In this document: positions 16,150-24,364 of the stretch, in pieces
Layout of the letters: every line of letters starts with the position of its first letter
How positions within the stretch are numbered: the first letter of the stretch is position 1
NCBI GenBank assembly: GCA_016281675.1
Contig: JAEEJD010000079.1
Coordinates: forward strand, 1 to 40,941
DNA from: Lachnospiraceae bacterium
GTDB lineage: Bacteria; Bacillota_A; Clostridia; Lachnospirales; Lachnospiraceae
DNA: 40,941 nucleotides
Direction: 5' to 3'
Program-made: the position numbers and the translations under genes
The notes under the pieces: model-generated
What the model was told of the DNA's origin: nothing
The model's input: only the letters and a program-made list of their open reading frames with translations
The model's database searches: none

Positions 16150-17958
16150 TTATTGTTTCGGTCTGCGGTAAACTCTCCCGCATTTGACCCTGATCTCCTC
16201 GAATCCGTTGTCACTGATGTAATCTTTCCAGTAATCGGACATCTCGTCAAGATTCGGCTCATGATCATCCTCAACATCTCCCGCCGCATCATATGATCCG
16301 TATGCCGTATCGAGAACTATTATAACATCCGGACGCGATGTTTTGTTGATATCATAATACAGATCCAGCCGGTCGGCATCGTAGGCCGTCGATCTCCATG
16401 TCGTGGGATACCCGCAGGACAGTTCCGATACCATGTATCCCCACGGAAGGATCTTTGAAAACAGCACATTCCCTTTCGGATTGCCGCTAATCGTCTCAAA
16501 GTCGTCCGTGCCCATGCAGTAATCGTTTATAACTTCACAAACGTCATTATACTGTGTCAGATGCTCCCCGGTAGTGTAAAGGCCCTTTGCCACACCGTCC
16601 CCTATCCGCGCCGTAAGCTTATCAAGCGGTGCATCACGGTATACATTTACTATCCTTAATGTGAACGTTATCGCCAGAACATATAAGCAGACGCAAATAA
16701 CGGGCACAGCGCATACCTTATCCGTAACTTTACTCTTTGGCCGTCCCCCGTCCGAATCCTCGTTCTCCGACACAAGATCGTATACGGCACATATCCCCGC
16801 ACTCGTTGCCATGGCAAGACCCAGTGCGATTATATAGAGAAAATCACTTGACGCAAAACAGTATATGAGCGCAAACAGAGCCGAAGGGATCACAAACAGA
16901 ACGAACAGCATGTGATTTTTCCTTCGGGATATGAAAAACAACGGAATGAAAAAAGCAAAGAAAGCAACCGATATATAACCGGTGTGACCGTATGAAAGAT
17001 ACGCCAGTATCGCAAACAGGATCGTATCGAGTGCAACAACCGCCTCCCTGAAAGGACGCTTTTGAAGCGGTTTTTGAAAAACAAATGTTATTGCGCACAG
17101 GAAGTACACTGCCCACGTGTAAATGCCGAATACTTCCGTCATACTGCGGTGAGGTTTTCGTATGTAATAACCCCACGTGTTATTGTGCTCATTGTCAACA
17201 AGAACATATGGCAGCGTCTCTATAAGATACCTGATATTCGTATGCAGGAGCAGATATATCATAAAGATAACAGCCGGTATCGCTATGCCGATCATCGTGT
17301 ATAAAGAAATCCTTCCAAGCTTAATCGACGCTATCTTCTCCCGGACGGCTTCAGGAACCTTGGGTATCTTTCCGACTATGCCCACCGCCAACACTGCGAT
17401 CATGACCGCCACATACCCTATGGCCAAAGCAGGCATACTCATAACGGCCAGGGCCGTCATCACCCCGGCAACGACAAGCCGTACCCTGCTTCCAGTGTTC
17501 TTATGATCGTATATCAGAAAGAGCGCCAAAAGCAGAAACATATGCGACATCATATAGTACGAAAACGTGGCCACGCCAAGATGAGCGTAACTCATCGTAA
17601 ATACGGAGCACATAAGCGCTACCGGTCCGGGATAATCCTTGCGGATCACCCTGTATGCGACGATCGAAACAATAAACGAAAATACCAGATAGAGGATACG
17701 GAAATACAGTATCACTCCGGCATTTGATCCTGTGATCATCATATAGAATGCATAAAGGGGAATCATGAGAATCGAGGACATCTGGGTCCTGAACCACTCT
17801 CCTACGAGCGGTATATCGCCTCTGTAGAACCTGTCGGCCGTGGAGGCATAGAAGCTCTCGTCCGTCCAGCAGAACCCGTAAAATGCACGCCAAAGGAGGA
17901 CGAGAAAGCATATGATCAAAACGATGTATGCGTAATTCTTTGCAAGAAACTTCTTCAT
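16150..17958 (-). CDS. GT-C type polytopic membrane glycosyltransferase (ArnT/GT39/GT83-like)
   Basis: About 602 residues with roughly 10-12 hydrophobic segments and a soluble C-terminal region (about 450-600). The first extracytoplasmic loop after TM1 carries FCWTDESF. An Asp-Glu pair here is the catalytic metal-binding signature of GT-C enzymes that use polyprenyl-phosphate sugars as donors. The family-level call is therefore well supported, but the exact family is not. The ATG at 17958 has GAGAG upstream; a TTG four codons earlier overlaps the previous stop codon and is less likely. It is operonic with a GtrB/ArnC-like GT2 that would make the lipid-linked donor and with half-size EamA proteins that could flip it. 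It would transfer a sugar to a surface polymer or lipid outside the membrane. Confidence 0.8.
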   Translation of the reverse strand: MKKFLAKNYAYIVLIICFLVLLWRAFYGFCWTDESFYASTADRFYRGDIPLVGEWFRTQMSSILMIPLYAFYMMITGSNAGVILYFRILYLVFSFIVSIVAYRVIRKDYPGPVALMCSVFTMSYAHLGVATFSYYMMSHMFLLLALFLIYDHKNTGSRVRLVVAGVMTALAVMSMPALAIGYVAVMIAVLAVGIVGKIPKVPEAVREKIASIKLGRISLYTMIGIAIPAVIFMIYLLLHTNIRYLIETLPYVLVDNEHNNTWGYYIRKPHRSMTEVFGIYTWAVYFLCAITFVFQKPLQKRPFREAVVALDTILFAILAYLSYGHTGYISVAFFAFFIPLFFISRRKNHMLFVLFVIPSALFALIYCFASSDFLYIIALGLAMATSAGICAVYDLVSENEDSDGGRPKSKVTDKVCAVPVICVCLYVLAITFTLRIVNVYRDAPLDKLTARIGDGVAKGLYTTGEHLTQYNDVCEVINDYCMGTDDFETISGNPKGNVLFSKILPWGYMVSELSCGYPTTWRSTAYDADRLDLYYDINKTSRPDVIIVLDTAYGSYDAAGDVEDDHEPNLDEMSDYWKDYISDNGFEEIRVKCGRVYRRPKQ

Positions 17959-17966
17959 TGTATCTC

Positions 17967-18320
17967 TCAAAATGCGACCGTTACGACGCCGAGTATAACA
18001 AGAGCCATCCCGAGGATCTTCTGTTTCGAAACGCGCTCTTTAAGTATCAGTCGTCCGAGAACGGTCACGAAAACATAACCGCTTGCTTCGAGCATCGCAC
18101 CGAGCGAAAGAGGGATGATCTTATAGCAGTATACGGTGATCAGTGTCGCAACGAAGAATATGAAATATGCGACTATCACCCTGACATTAAGATACTCGTA
18201 GATCCAGGAACTGTACTTTTTGCGTGCGGCTGTCTTCAGAAGGATCTGGGAGAACGCCGATATGAGCGATGCGGATATGAAGATCGCGATATATATCCTG
18301 AGCATTCCGGATGCATCCAT
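17967..18320 (-). CDS. Half-size EamA/SMR-like membrane protein (ArnE/ArnF-like)
   Basis: 117 residues with four predicted TM segments (about 7-25, 44-64, 70-90 and 97-116). This is a single EamA half as in ArnE/ArnF and small multidrug resistance proteins, and shows the LGAMLEASGYVFVTVLG and LKERVSKQKILGMALVILG stretches. Such proteins act as dimers. ArnE/ArnF are proposed to flip undecaprenyl-phosphate-aminoarabinose. Its position between a polyprenyl-phosphate GT2 and a GT-C enzyme matches the arnC-arnT logic and argues for flipping a lipid-linked sugar rather than drug export (inference). The ATG overlaps the GT2 stop (TGATG). A second half-size relative is at 23333-23722, so a heterodimer is possible. 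Confidence 0.82.
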   Translation of the reverse strand: MDASGMLRIYIAIFISASLISAFSQILLKTAARKKYSSWIYEYLNVRVIVAYFIFFVATLITVYCYKIIPLSLGAMLEASGYVFVTVLGRLILKERVSKQKILGMALVILGVVTVAF

Positions 18321-19258
18321 CAGTCTTCTTTGCTCCTTGCTTCCTTAACAGTATCAATGATGAAGACGGGTCGGTTCCTTGTCGCATCAAGAGTTCTCCA
18401 GAGATATTCGCCGAGCACTCCGAGCATCAGAAGTATCATTCCCGCCGAGAAAAGCACAAGACACATAAGCGTGCTCCATCCTTTGACCGGAGTACCTATC
18501 GCAACAAATTCAACGATGACCGCAATTATCCATACAAACGCAAGTATTGCCATAAACACACCGAGGCCAGACATGAACTTGATCGGAAAATACGAAAAGC
18601 TCATCATCGAATCAACGACAAGTTTGAACTTCTTGGAAAACGTCCAACGTGATTTCCCCACTTCCCTGTCGCGTCTGTGGAAATATACGTTATCCGACTT
18701 GAAGCCCATCCAAAGTACCTGCAGCGAAAGCGACGAATTCTTCTCATCAAGTCTGAGCAGCACTTCTATTGCCTGACGGTCCAAAAGATAACAGTCAAAT
18801 CCGCCCTTTGGCATTTTCTTGTCTATGGTCTTTCGAACGATCGAATAATACATGTTGGCAAAGAACTTCTTGATGGCGGGCTCATCTCTTTCCTCACGAA
18901 CCGCAAGAACAACTTTGTTGCCCTCTTTCCATTTATCGTAAAGCCTGACGATAAGTTCGGAATCCTCCTGCAGATCCGCCTGTTTAGTCACGGCGCAGTC
19001 ACCCGTGCACTGTGAGAGTCCTGCCAGAAGCGCCGCATGTTCTCCGAAATTGCGGGACAGTCTGATGCACTTGACGTTTTCATCCATATCACGGATCTTG
19101 TTCATGACACCCCACGAATCATCCTCGGAACCGTCGTCCACCATGACGATCTCATAATCACCGAGAGTCGGGAGTATCTTCGCCTTCATATCCTCATAAA
19201 GGAGCATAAGGGTATCCGAATTGTAGTATACCGGTATGATTATTGATATCTTGCTCAT
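18320..19258 (-). CDS. Family 2 glycosyltransferase, GtrB/ArnC/DPM1-like, with two C-terminal TM segments
   Basis: 312 residues. A GT-A catalytic domain (1-225) shows the IIPVYYNSD start, MVDDGSEDDSW, and KQADLQED in place of the usual DxD-like D-A-D-L-Q-D motif. Two C-terminal TMs (about 232-255 and 268-292) follow, and the sequence ends in a basic tail. Members transfer a sugar from a nucleotide donor to undecaprenyl- or other polyprenyl-phosphate on the cytoplasmic face. The first residue of the usual DAD motif is replaced by Gln here, as also happens in some family members. The ATG is embedded in the ThDP enzyme stop (ATGA), with AAGGA just upstream. It most likely supplies the donor for the GT-C protein two genes downstream. 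Confidence 0.92.
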   Translation of the reverse strand: MSKISIIIPVYYNSDTLMLLYEDMKAKILPTLGDYEIVMVDDGSEDDSWGVMNKIRDMDENVKCIRLSRNFGEHAALLAGLSQCTGDCAVTKQADLQEDSELIVRLYDKWKEGNKVVLAVREERDEPAIKKFFANMYYSIVRKTIDKKMPKGGFDCYLLDRQAIEVLLRLDEKNSSLSLQVLWMGFKSDNVYFHRRDREVGKSRWTFSKKFKLVVDSMMSFSYFPIKFMSGLGVFMAILAFVWIIAVIVEFVAIGTPVKGWSTLMCLVLFSAGMILLMLGVLGEYLWRTLDATRNRPVFIIDTVKEARSKED

Positions 19259-21096
19259 ATTGTTTCCTTTCTGCCTGTAAGGTATTCCTTCACCGATACG
19301 TATTCGTCATGAGGAAGGAACGGGAACATATCGTCATTATCGGCCGAAGTGATCGTGCCGTCAGGATGGACTTTGGAAGAAAGCTTTGGTTCGAAGTTCT
19401 GGTCTTCATCAACGACGGCTTCGATAATAACCGGTCCGTCGGATTCGAGCGCATCCGCTATCATTTTTCCCATACCGTCTTCTTTGTCGATCCTGACATA
19501 AGGTATGTCAAATGCGTAAGCAACTTTTGAAAAATCCGGAAAAGACAGTCCGTTTCCGTCGCACACGCCCACGAGCGGACGACCTGCGAACAGATTCTTC
19601 TGTGTCTGTCTGATCGAATGATATCCGTTATTGTTTAGAATCACGATCTTGATATTAAGATCGTTATATCTGACCGTCTGAAGCTCCTGGATGTTCATCA
19701 TGAAGCTTCCGTCGCCGTCTATGCAAATCACACGTCCGCGGTTGCCCGACAGGCCTTCGCTTCTTCTCGCGACAGAGGCACCTACGGCAGCGGGGAACCC
19801 GTATCCCATTGCGGCACATCCCGAGTTCGTGAACAGTCTCTGGTCCTTTTTAACCTTTGCCGTCTGAAATCCCATTACGCATGCCCCGCCGTTTCCCGTA
19901 ACGGTCACGTCACCCTCCGAGAGGTTGTCGAAAAGAGATTCCAGAAATACATACGGATTAAGCTTTTTGCCGCCTCTGTAGCCATCCAGTACGGCAGGAT
20001 ATCTGTCGTTGACCGCCTTTGCCCGGCTAAGCCATCCGGCATGTTTATTCCTGTCATATGACGGATCGTTTTTAATATGCTCGGTAATACTTTTGCAGAC
20101 ATCGGTCAGGTCGGCGCAGACCGGCATATCGACATTCACGGTCGGTTTACGAAGCTCTGCGGGGTCTATGTCAACAACTATCTTATAGGCGTCCTTTGCG
20201 AAGGCATGCTTGTTGTAGCTGATGATCCTGATGTTCATACGGCATCCGAGAACTAGCAGAAGGTCTGCCGTCTGGGCCACAAAATTACCGCCGCGAAGCC
20301 CTACCGTTCCGGGCTTTCCGCAAAACAGTTCATGATCCGTAGGCATTACATCATGCGCGTTCCACGCCGTAAGAACCGGAATCCCCAGGCTTTCGGCACA
20401 CTCCAGAAACTCTTTCCTTGCTCCCGAAACGTTGATACCCGTTCCTGCAAGTATCACCGGACGTTTTGCAGAGGCTACCCTGTCGATGATCTTCTTTGTA
20501 AGTGCGGTGTCATATTCCGGCTTAAGCGAATCATCCTCCATATATGGAGCAAGATCATCCTCTTCGACAAGTGCTGCCTGTACATCAAGCGGAATATCGA
20601 GCCAAACAGGGCCGGGGCGCCCGGAAACGCACAGATGCCACGCTTTTTCCAGATGGAATCTTATCGTCTCCTTATCCGTCACCATGACGGCATACTTTGT
20701 CATGTTTCTGACCGAATCGACGATCTGGAATTCCTGATCGCCGAGCTGTCTGAGCGGTACATCCGTGGAAGCCGTTGTAGTCTCAAACTTAACCTGTCCG
20801 GAGATCACAAACATCGGGATGGAATCCTGCCATGCACCGATGACACCCGTTATCGCATTTGTCCCACCGGGTCCGCTGGTCACACACACCGGTGCCACTT
20901 TTCCGGTCAGTCTTGCGTATCCCTCAGCGGCTATCGAGCATGCCTGTTCATGATGATTATATGTACAGGTTATCCCGCTCGCATGTCCGATCGCATCGTC
21001 AAGATGCATCGCGCCTCCGCCGGTCACCATAAACACGTCGGTCACGCCTTTTTGAACGAGGAACTTCGCTATATATTCCGAAACCTTTATCTTCAT
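19255..21096 (-). CDS. Thiamine-diphosphate enzyme, acetolactate-synthase-like
   Basis: 613 residues with the three-domain ThDP fold. The N-terminal PYR domain carries catalytic Glu50 in NHHEQACSIAAEGYAR. A central domain follows (about 190-330). The C-terminal PP domain has GDGSF followed about 24 residues later by ILNNNGY, the ThDP/Mg2+ motif. It resembles acetohydroxyacid synthase large subunits, but the setting and the lack of ilvN point to a specialised carboligase or decarboxylase, as known for YerE (branched sugars) or phosphonopyruvate decarboxylase. The preferred ATG (21096) overlaps the HAD stop (ATGA) and has AAGGTG at good spacing; an in-frame GTG lies three codons upstream. It is next to an aldolase and a HAD phosphatase, a grouping that suggests a C2/C3 unit being built and attached to a glycan precursor. 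Confidence 0.88.
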   Translation of the reverse strand: MKIKVSEYIAKFLVQKGVTDVFMVTGGGAMHLDDAIGHASGITCTYNHHEQACSIAAEGYARLTGKVAPVCVTSGPGGTNAITGVIGAWQDSIPMFVISGQVKFETTTASTDVPLRQLGDQEFQIVDSVRNMTKYAVMVTDKETIRFHLEKAWHLCVSGRPGPVWLDIPLDVQAALVEEDDLAPYMEDDSLKPEYDTALTKKIIDRVASAKRPVILAGTGINVSGARKEFLECAESLGIPVLTAWNAHDVMPTDHELFCGKPGTVGLRGGNFVAQTADLLLVLGCRMNIRIISYNKHAFAKDAYKIVVDIDPAELRKPTVNVDMPVCADLTDVCKSITEHIKNDPSYDRNKHAGWLSRAKAVNDRYPAVLDGYRGGKKLNPYVFLESLFDNLSEGDVTVTGNGGACVMGFQTAKVKKDQRLFTNSGCAAMGYGFPAAVGASVARRSEGLSGNRGRVICIDGDGSFMMNIQELQTVRYNDLNIKIVILNNNGYHSIRQTQKNLFAGRPLVGVCDGNGLSFPDFSKVAYAFDIPYVRIDKEDGMGKMIADALESDGPVIIEAVVDEDQNFEPKLSSKVHPDGTITSADNDDMFPFLPHDEYVSVKEYLTGRKETI

Positions 21097-21746
21097 AAAA
21101 CACACCTTAAAATATCACGGCAATCGGTTGCCGCTCCGATATTCGGAAACTCATTCACATCTTCTTCGGACGAAAAACCGAATCCGTATGTCACTCCGAC
21201 AAAAGGTACTCCGATGCCTTTTGCACCTTCGGCATCATTATCGCTGTCTCCCACCATGACCACACGGCTCCTGTCCGATACTCCGAGAAGCCGGATCGCA
21301 TTTTCTATAATATCGGACTTGGTCAGTTTCTGTTCAAAGTCGGAACCGCATATGACATCACATACCTTATCGAATCCGAAATGTTCGAGTATCTTGTTCG
21401 CATAGTCCTGACGCTTATATGTTGCCACGGCCGTCTTTATTCCGGCTGCATTAAGACCTTCTATCGTCTCGAATATACCGTCGTACGGAATGGCCTTTAG
21501 GATATCCCGATCTTTATACCTGTTCCTGAACAGATCTGCCGCCCTGTTTGCCTCTTCCTTATCAAGTCCGTATACTCTCTCGAAAGATCTTTGTATCGGA
21601 GGGCCTATGAAAGTGCGAAGCACCTCGTCGGAAATCCCCGGAAGCGCAAGCTCACTGATCGCATATCTTACCGAAAGTGAGATCCCCTCTGATGTATCAA
21701 GAAGAGTCCCGTCCAGATCGAAGATCACCGCATCATAACGTCTCAT
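21093..21746 (-). CDS. HAD-superfamily hydrolase, phosphoglycolate-phosphatase-like
   Basis: 217 residues. Motif I is FDLDGTLLDT (nucleophile Asp and acid Asp), motif II lies around ATYKRQ (Thr), motif III is Lys in the FEQKLTKSD region, and motif IV is VGDSDNDAEGAK. The helical C1 cap between about 15 and 85 matches the Gph/PGMB subgroup. It should remove phosphate from a small phosphorylated metabolite; the substrate is unknown. The ATG has GGAGAG upstream and lies 14 nt inside the preceding aldolase gene. Its stop overlaps the ThDP enzyme start. It is likely to dephosphorylate an intermediate made by its two neighbours, though a general metabolite-repair role is also possible. Confidence 0.87.
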   Translation of the reverse strand: MRRYDAVIFDLDGTLLDTSEGISLSVRYAISELALPGISDEVLRTFIGPPIQRSFERVYGLDKEEANRAADLFRNRYKDRDILKAIPYDGIFETIEGLNAAGIKTAVATYKRQDYANKILEHFGFDKVCDVICGSDFEQKLTKSDIIENAIRLLGVSDRSRVVMVGDSDNDAEGAKGIGVPFVGVTYGFGFSSEEDVNEFPNIGAATDCRDILRCVL

Positions 21747-23340
21747 ATATACTCTCCGTTACAAACACCGGGGGCTTATCAAGAGCGAGCTTTCTGATGC
21801 CCTTCACCGTATCGATATTGATATTGTCGGCCTCCTCGCTGCTGTATGAATACTCCATGTTCGGATTGATATAATTCGATACCGAAGTCTCCCTGTATCC
21901 GTCAAATCCGGCAAGACCTATCGAAGCCGCACCCGCCTTCTTCAGAAGCTTTAAGAGCATTATGAGCGGATTATCCGGCATCAGCGCCTCCTCATCAAGA
22001 AGGTCACTGTAATTGAGCGTATAATCGAATTCACCCAGCGTCCTCGTGATATTGCTCGTGGCGATGAGTCTTGACTTCTTCTTCTGTTCGCTCAGTGCCG
22101 AGCATAACTGTACATAACGCTTTGCGTTACTCATGAACACATAGTCGATATCGTAATCCGCCGGAATATAATTGATCGAGATAGTGATGCATTTATTCTC
22201 TTTTATGTATGACTCGACCTTATCCCTCTGACTGTATATGTTGCGGCCCGGCCCCATGAGCAAAACGTCAGCTCCCGCCAGGCTTTCCATAAGCTCACTG
22301 ACCGAATCCGAATCGGCACACTGTCTCTTCTGGTAATCAAAATACAGTTCCCTGATGTAATCGGCATCATACAGAAGCTTCTTATCGCCTTCGAGTGATT
22401 CGAGTATCTCACTGATGGACTTGACCGAGAGCTTTCCTATATCCATCAGATAATTAACATAGTTGGGATGACAATCATGTGATGCCGCAAGGAAAAACTT
22501 GAACGAGTATCCCCATCCTACCTTACGGTACATATCAAGCATCGTGACCTCTATCGCTTCGAGTATCTGACTGTTGTGATAGCTTCCGTCGTGATACTCG
22601 TTCATATGCATTACAAGCAGCTCTATCGGCGTGTTTCCGGCGCTCTTTCCCATACCGTACAAAGTCCCGTCGACGATCAGCATACGATCTTTCGGCGGGT
22701 CGTCGATAAGCTCGATACAGTTCGCATATGCAAGCTGGAAGTTGTTGTGTGCGTGGTATCCTATCCCGATCGAACGGTCAAGATGCGCACATGCAAAATC
22801 AAAATAATGACGAAGCTGTCCTTTATGAAGAAGCCCGTATGTATCGACAAGCGAAAACGCATACGGCTTAAGATCGTTAACCAGTCCCACAAGTTCTGAC
22901 AATTCATCGTCATTGTAACTCGTTATGGATACGGCCTGGGCAAACACCTTATACCCTTTTTCCTTGATCGTGCGGCAAAAATCGATAGCCTCATGCATCT
23001 TCTGTTTCTTGAAGATCACTCTGATGCCGTCAAGATAACACTCTTCGGCGGGCATGATATTATCCGCCGAACAAGTTCCGTAATCGATCATTCCCACGAT
23101 CATCGAATTACCTTTCGAGAGTTTGCCGTAGATCGCGTTGGCACTCTTTGTGTCGGGGAATATCGTCCTGTTCTCGTCAAACGGTCTTCTGTCGTCAATA
23201 AAACCGGTCTCGATTATATCGACACCCGCACTGACAAGACGCTCGAATATATTTATTATGTTGCTCCTGCCAAACTCCCAGTCGTTAAGGTATCCGCCAT
23301 CCCTGAGCGTACAGTCGAGCAGTTTGATATTGTTACTCAT
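21733..23340 (-). CDS. DRE-TIM metallolyase (HMGL-like aldolase) with unidentified C-terminal domain
   Basis: 535 residues. The N-terminal 330 residues form a TIM barrel with LLDCTLRDGG (catalytic Arg and metal-binding Asp), GYHAHNNFQLAYAN (metal-binding HxH) and VDGTLYGMGKSAGNTP. These resemble 4-hydroxy-2-oxovalerate aldolase (DmpG), HMG-CoA lyase and homocitrate/isopropylmalate synthases. The C-terminal 200 residues look Rossmann-like (LLMGPGRNIYSQ near the start, later SIGLAGFDGY), and I cannot assign them. The usual small C-terminal DmpG or LeuA domains are not evident. I chose the ATG at 23340 (GGAGG 9 nt upstream, 8-nt overlap with the EamA gene) over an open frame 14 codons longer. 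The likely reaction is a pyruvate- or acyl-CoA-dependent aldol condensation or cleavage feeding the ThDP enzyme (inference). Confidence 0.82.
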   Translation of the reverse strand: MSNNIKLLDCTLRDGGYLNDWEFGRSNIINIFERLVSAGVDIIETGFIDDRRPFDENRTIFPDTKSANAIYGKLSKGNSMIVGMIDYGTCSADNIMPAEECYLDGIRVIFKKQKMHEAIDFCRTIKEKGYKVFAQAVSITSYNDDELSELVGLVNDLKPYAFSLVDTYGLLHKGQLRHYFDFACAHLDRSIGIGYHAHNNFQLAYANCIELIDDPPKDRMLIVDGTLYGMGKSAGNTPIELLVMHMNEYHDGSYHNSQILEAIEVTMLDMYRKVGWGYSFKFFLAASHDCHPNYVNYLMDIGKLSVKSISEILESLEGDKKLLYDADYIRELYFDYQKRQCADSDSVSELMESLAGADVLLMGPGRNIYSQRDKVESYIKENKCITISINYIPADYDIDYVFMSNAKRYVQLCSALSEQKKKSRLIATSNITRTLGEFDYTLNYSDLLDEEALMPDNPLIMLLKLLKKAGAASIGLAGFDGYRETSVSNYINPNMEYSYSSEEADNINIDTVKGIRKLALDKPPVFVTESIYETL

Positions 23341-23722
23341 CTTCGGCTGCCTCCGCTTCTCTTGCGGCTTCTTCTTTCGCATCGGCCGTTACTATCAGAA
23401 CTATCCCCCCGATTATTATCGCCGCTCCGATAAGCTTCCTTGCGGTTATCTCTTCCGAGAAAATAAAATAGCCCCATACAAGTCCCCATACGACCGTAAC
23501 ACCCCTGTTCGCATATGCCGAAATCAAAGGCATGTGCTTGATTATCTGCTGCCAGGCTATCGCATAGACAAACAGACCGAACAGAACAAGTCCGTAAAAC
23601 AGTATGAACTTAAATGACAGAAAATCCTCCCTTGCCGCAAACTTGGACGCAACTCCCGTAAGGGAATAAACACCCAGCAGCAGATGAAGGATTATCAGAT
23701 ATTTAATGTTCGAATTCTTCAT
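23333..23722 (-). CDS. Half-size EamA/SMR-like membrane protein with acidic tail
   Basis: 129 residues with four predicted TM segments (about 6-24, 36-56, 68-88 and 92-110) and a hydrophilic Ala/Glu tail (KEEAAREAEAAEDE). The NRGVTVVWGLVWGYFIFSEEIT stretch is typical of an EamA half-domain. I chose the ATG at 23722 because CAGGAGA precedes it; the frame is open further upstream but without a start that has a ribosome binding site. It overlaps the upstream HAD gene by 20 nt. Together with the other half-size protein (17967-18320) it could form an ArnE/ArnF-like heterodimer for moving a polyprenyl-phosphate sugar. Homodimeric drug or metabolite export cannot be excluded. Confidence 0.78.
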   Translation of the reverse strand: MKNSNIKYLIILHLLLGVYSLTGVASKFAAREDFLSFKFILFYGLVLFGLFVYAIAWQQIIKHMPLISAYANRGVTVVWGLVWGYFIFSEEITARKLIGAAIIIGGIVLIVTADAKEEAAREAEAAEDE

Positions 23723-24347
23723 AATTTCTCCTGCCGACCTTCCTTGCAAGAATAAGATGATCCACTCCCGCATTCTCGGCACATTTACCGTCCTTTTCGG
23801 CTCTGTCGCCTATCATGAGAATATCCTCGCACGGTATGTTGAGATCTTCCATGACAGCAAGCAGGCCTTTCGGCGAGGGCTTGAGTTCATCGATCCGCGG
23901 ATCGTCGGGACCGTACTGCCCGTCCGCCTCTATGTTCAGGACCCTAAGCTTGTCCGCTGTGGGATAATCGGAAAGGATCACGACTTTCCTGCCTTTGCTT
24001 CTGAGCTTCTCGATCCACTCGGCAAGGCGTTCGTCCTTTGTTGCGGGAAGCGCCGAAAGCGGATTGTCGTATATCCATTTTCTGACAATTCCTTTGACCC
24101 TGTCCGTATTGCATTTCTTATCTTCGGCAACGCGCTTTATTATCTCATCTTCCGATGAACTGCCCTCCCAGTTGTCCTTGACGCTTCTGAAATGCTGGAG
24201 GATCAAAAGGTCACCGACCGAGAACGGGTGAAGCATATAATACATCAGGAGACGCTTTGCCATAACAAGCCGGAGTCGTGGCTGATCATAAAGCGTACCG
24301 TCAAGATCGAAAACATACAGTTTGTAGTCGTTGATATTTCTTCGCAT
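23703..24347 (-). CDS. HAD-superfamily hydrolase next to a UbiA-type transferase
   Basis: 214 residues. Motif I is FDLDGTLYDQ, motif II VVILSDYP (Ser), motif III Lys in ELKPSPKG, and motif IV MIGDRAEKDGKCAENAG. The cap is largely helical (about 25-95), with a hydrophobic YYMLHPFSVGDLLIL stretch. In many bacteria HAD domains are fused or adjacent to UbiA-type phosphoribosyltransferases, where the expected job is to remove the 5-phosphate from prenyl-phosphate-linked phosphoribose. Adjacency here supports this role, but it is inferred. The ATG at 24347 is preferred over the overlapping GTG at 24350; the ribosome binding site is weak. The downstream EamA gene starts within it. Confidence 0.84.
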   Translation of the reverse strand: MRRNINDYKLYVFDLDGTLYDQPRLRLVMAKRLLMYYMLHPFSVGDLLILQHFRSVKDNWEGSSSEDEIIKRVAEDKKCNTDRVKGIVRKWIYDNPLSALPATKDERLAEWIEKLRSKGRKVVILSDYPTADKLRVLNIEADGQYGPDDPRIDELKPSPKGLLAVMEDLNIPCEDILMIGDRAEKDGKCAENAGVDHLILARKVGRRNYEEFEH

Positions 24348-24364
24348 CACTTATCAAAAAACGA

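Noticed and set aside
19255..21096. Acetolactate synthase for branched-chain amino acids (ilvB)
   Set aside because: There is no regulatory subunit gene and no other ilv/leu gene. It is overlapped by a phosphatase and a polyprenyl-phosphate glycosyltransferase in a glycan operon, so I kept a general ThDP call.
20332..21405. 357-codon open frame on the plus strand opposite the ThDP enzyme
   Set aside because: It is antisense to two well-defined genes, and its translation is Arg/His/Cys-rich and without domains.
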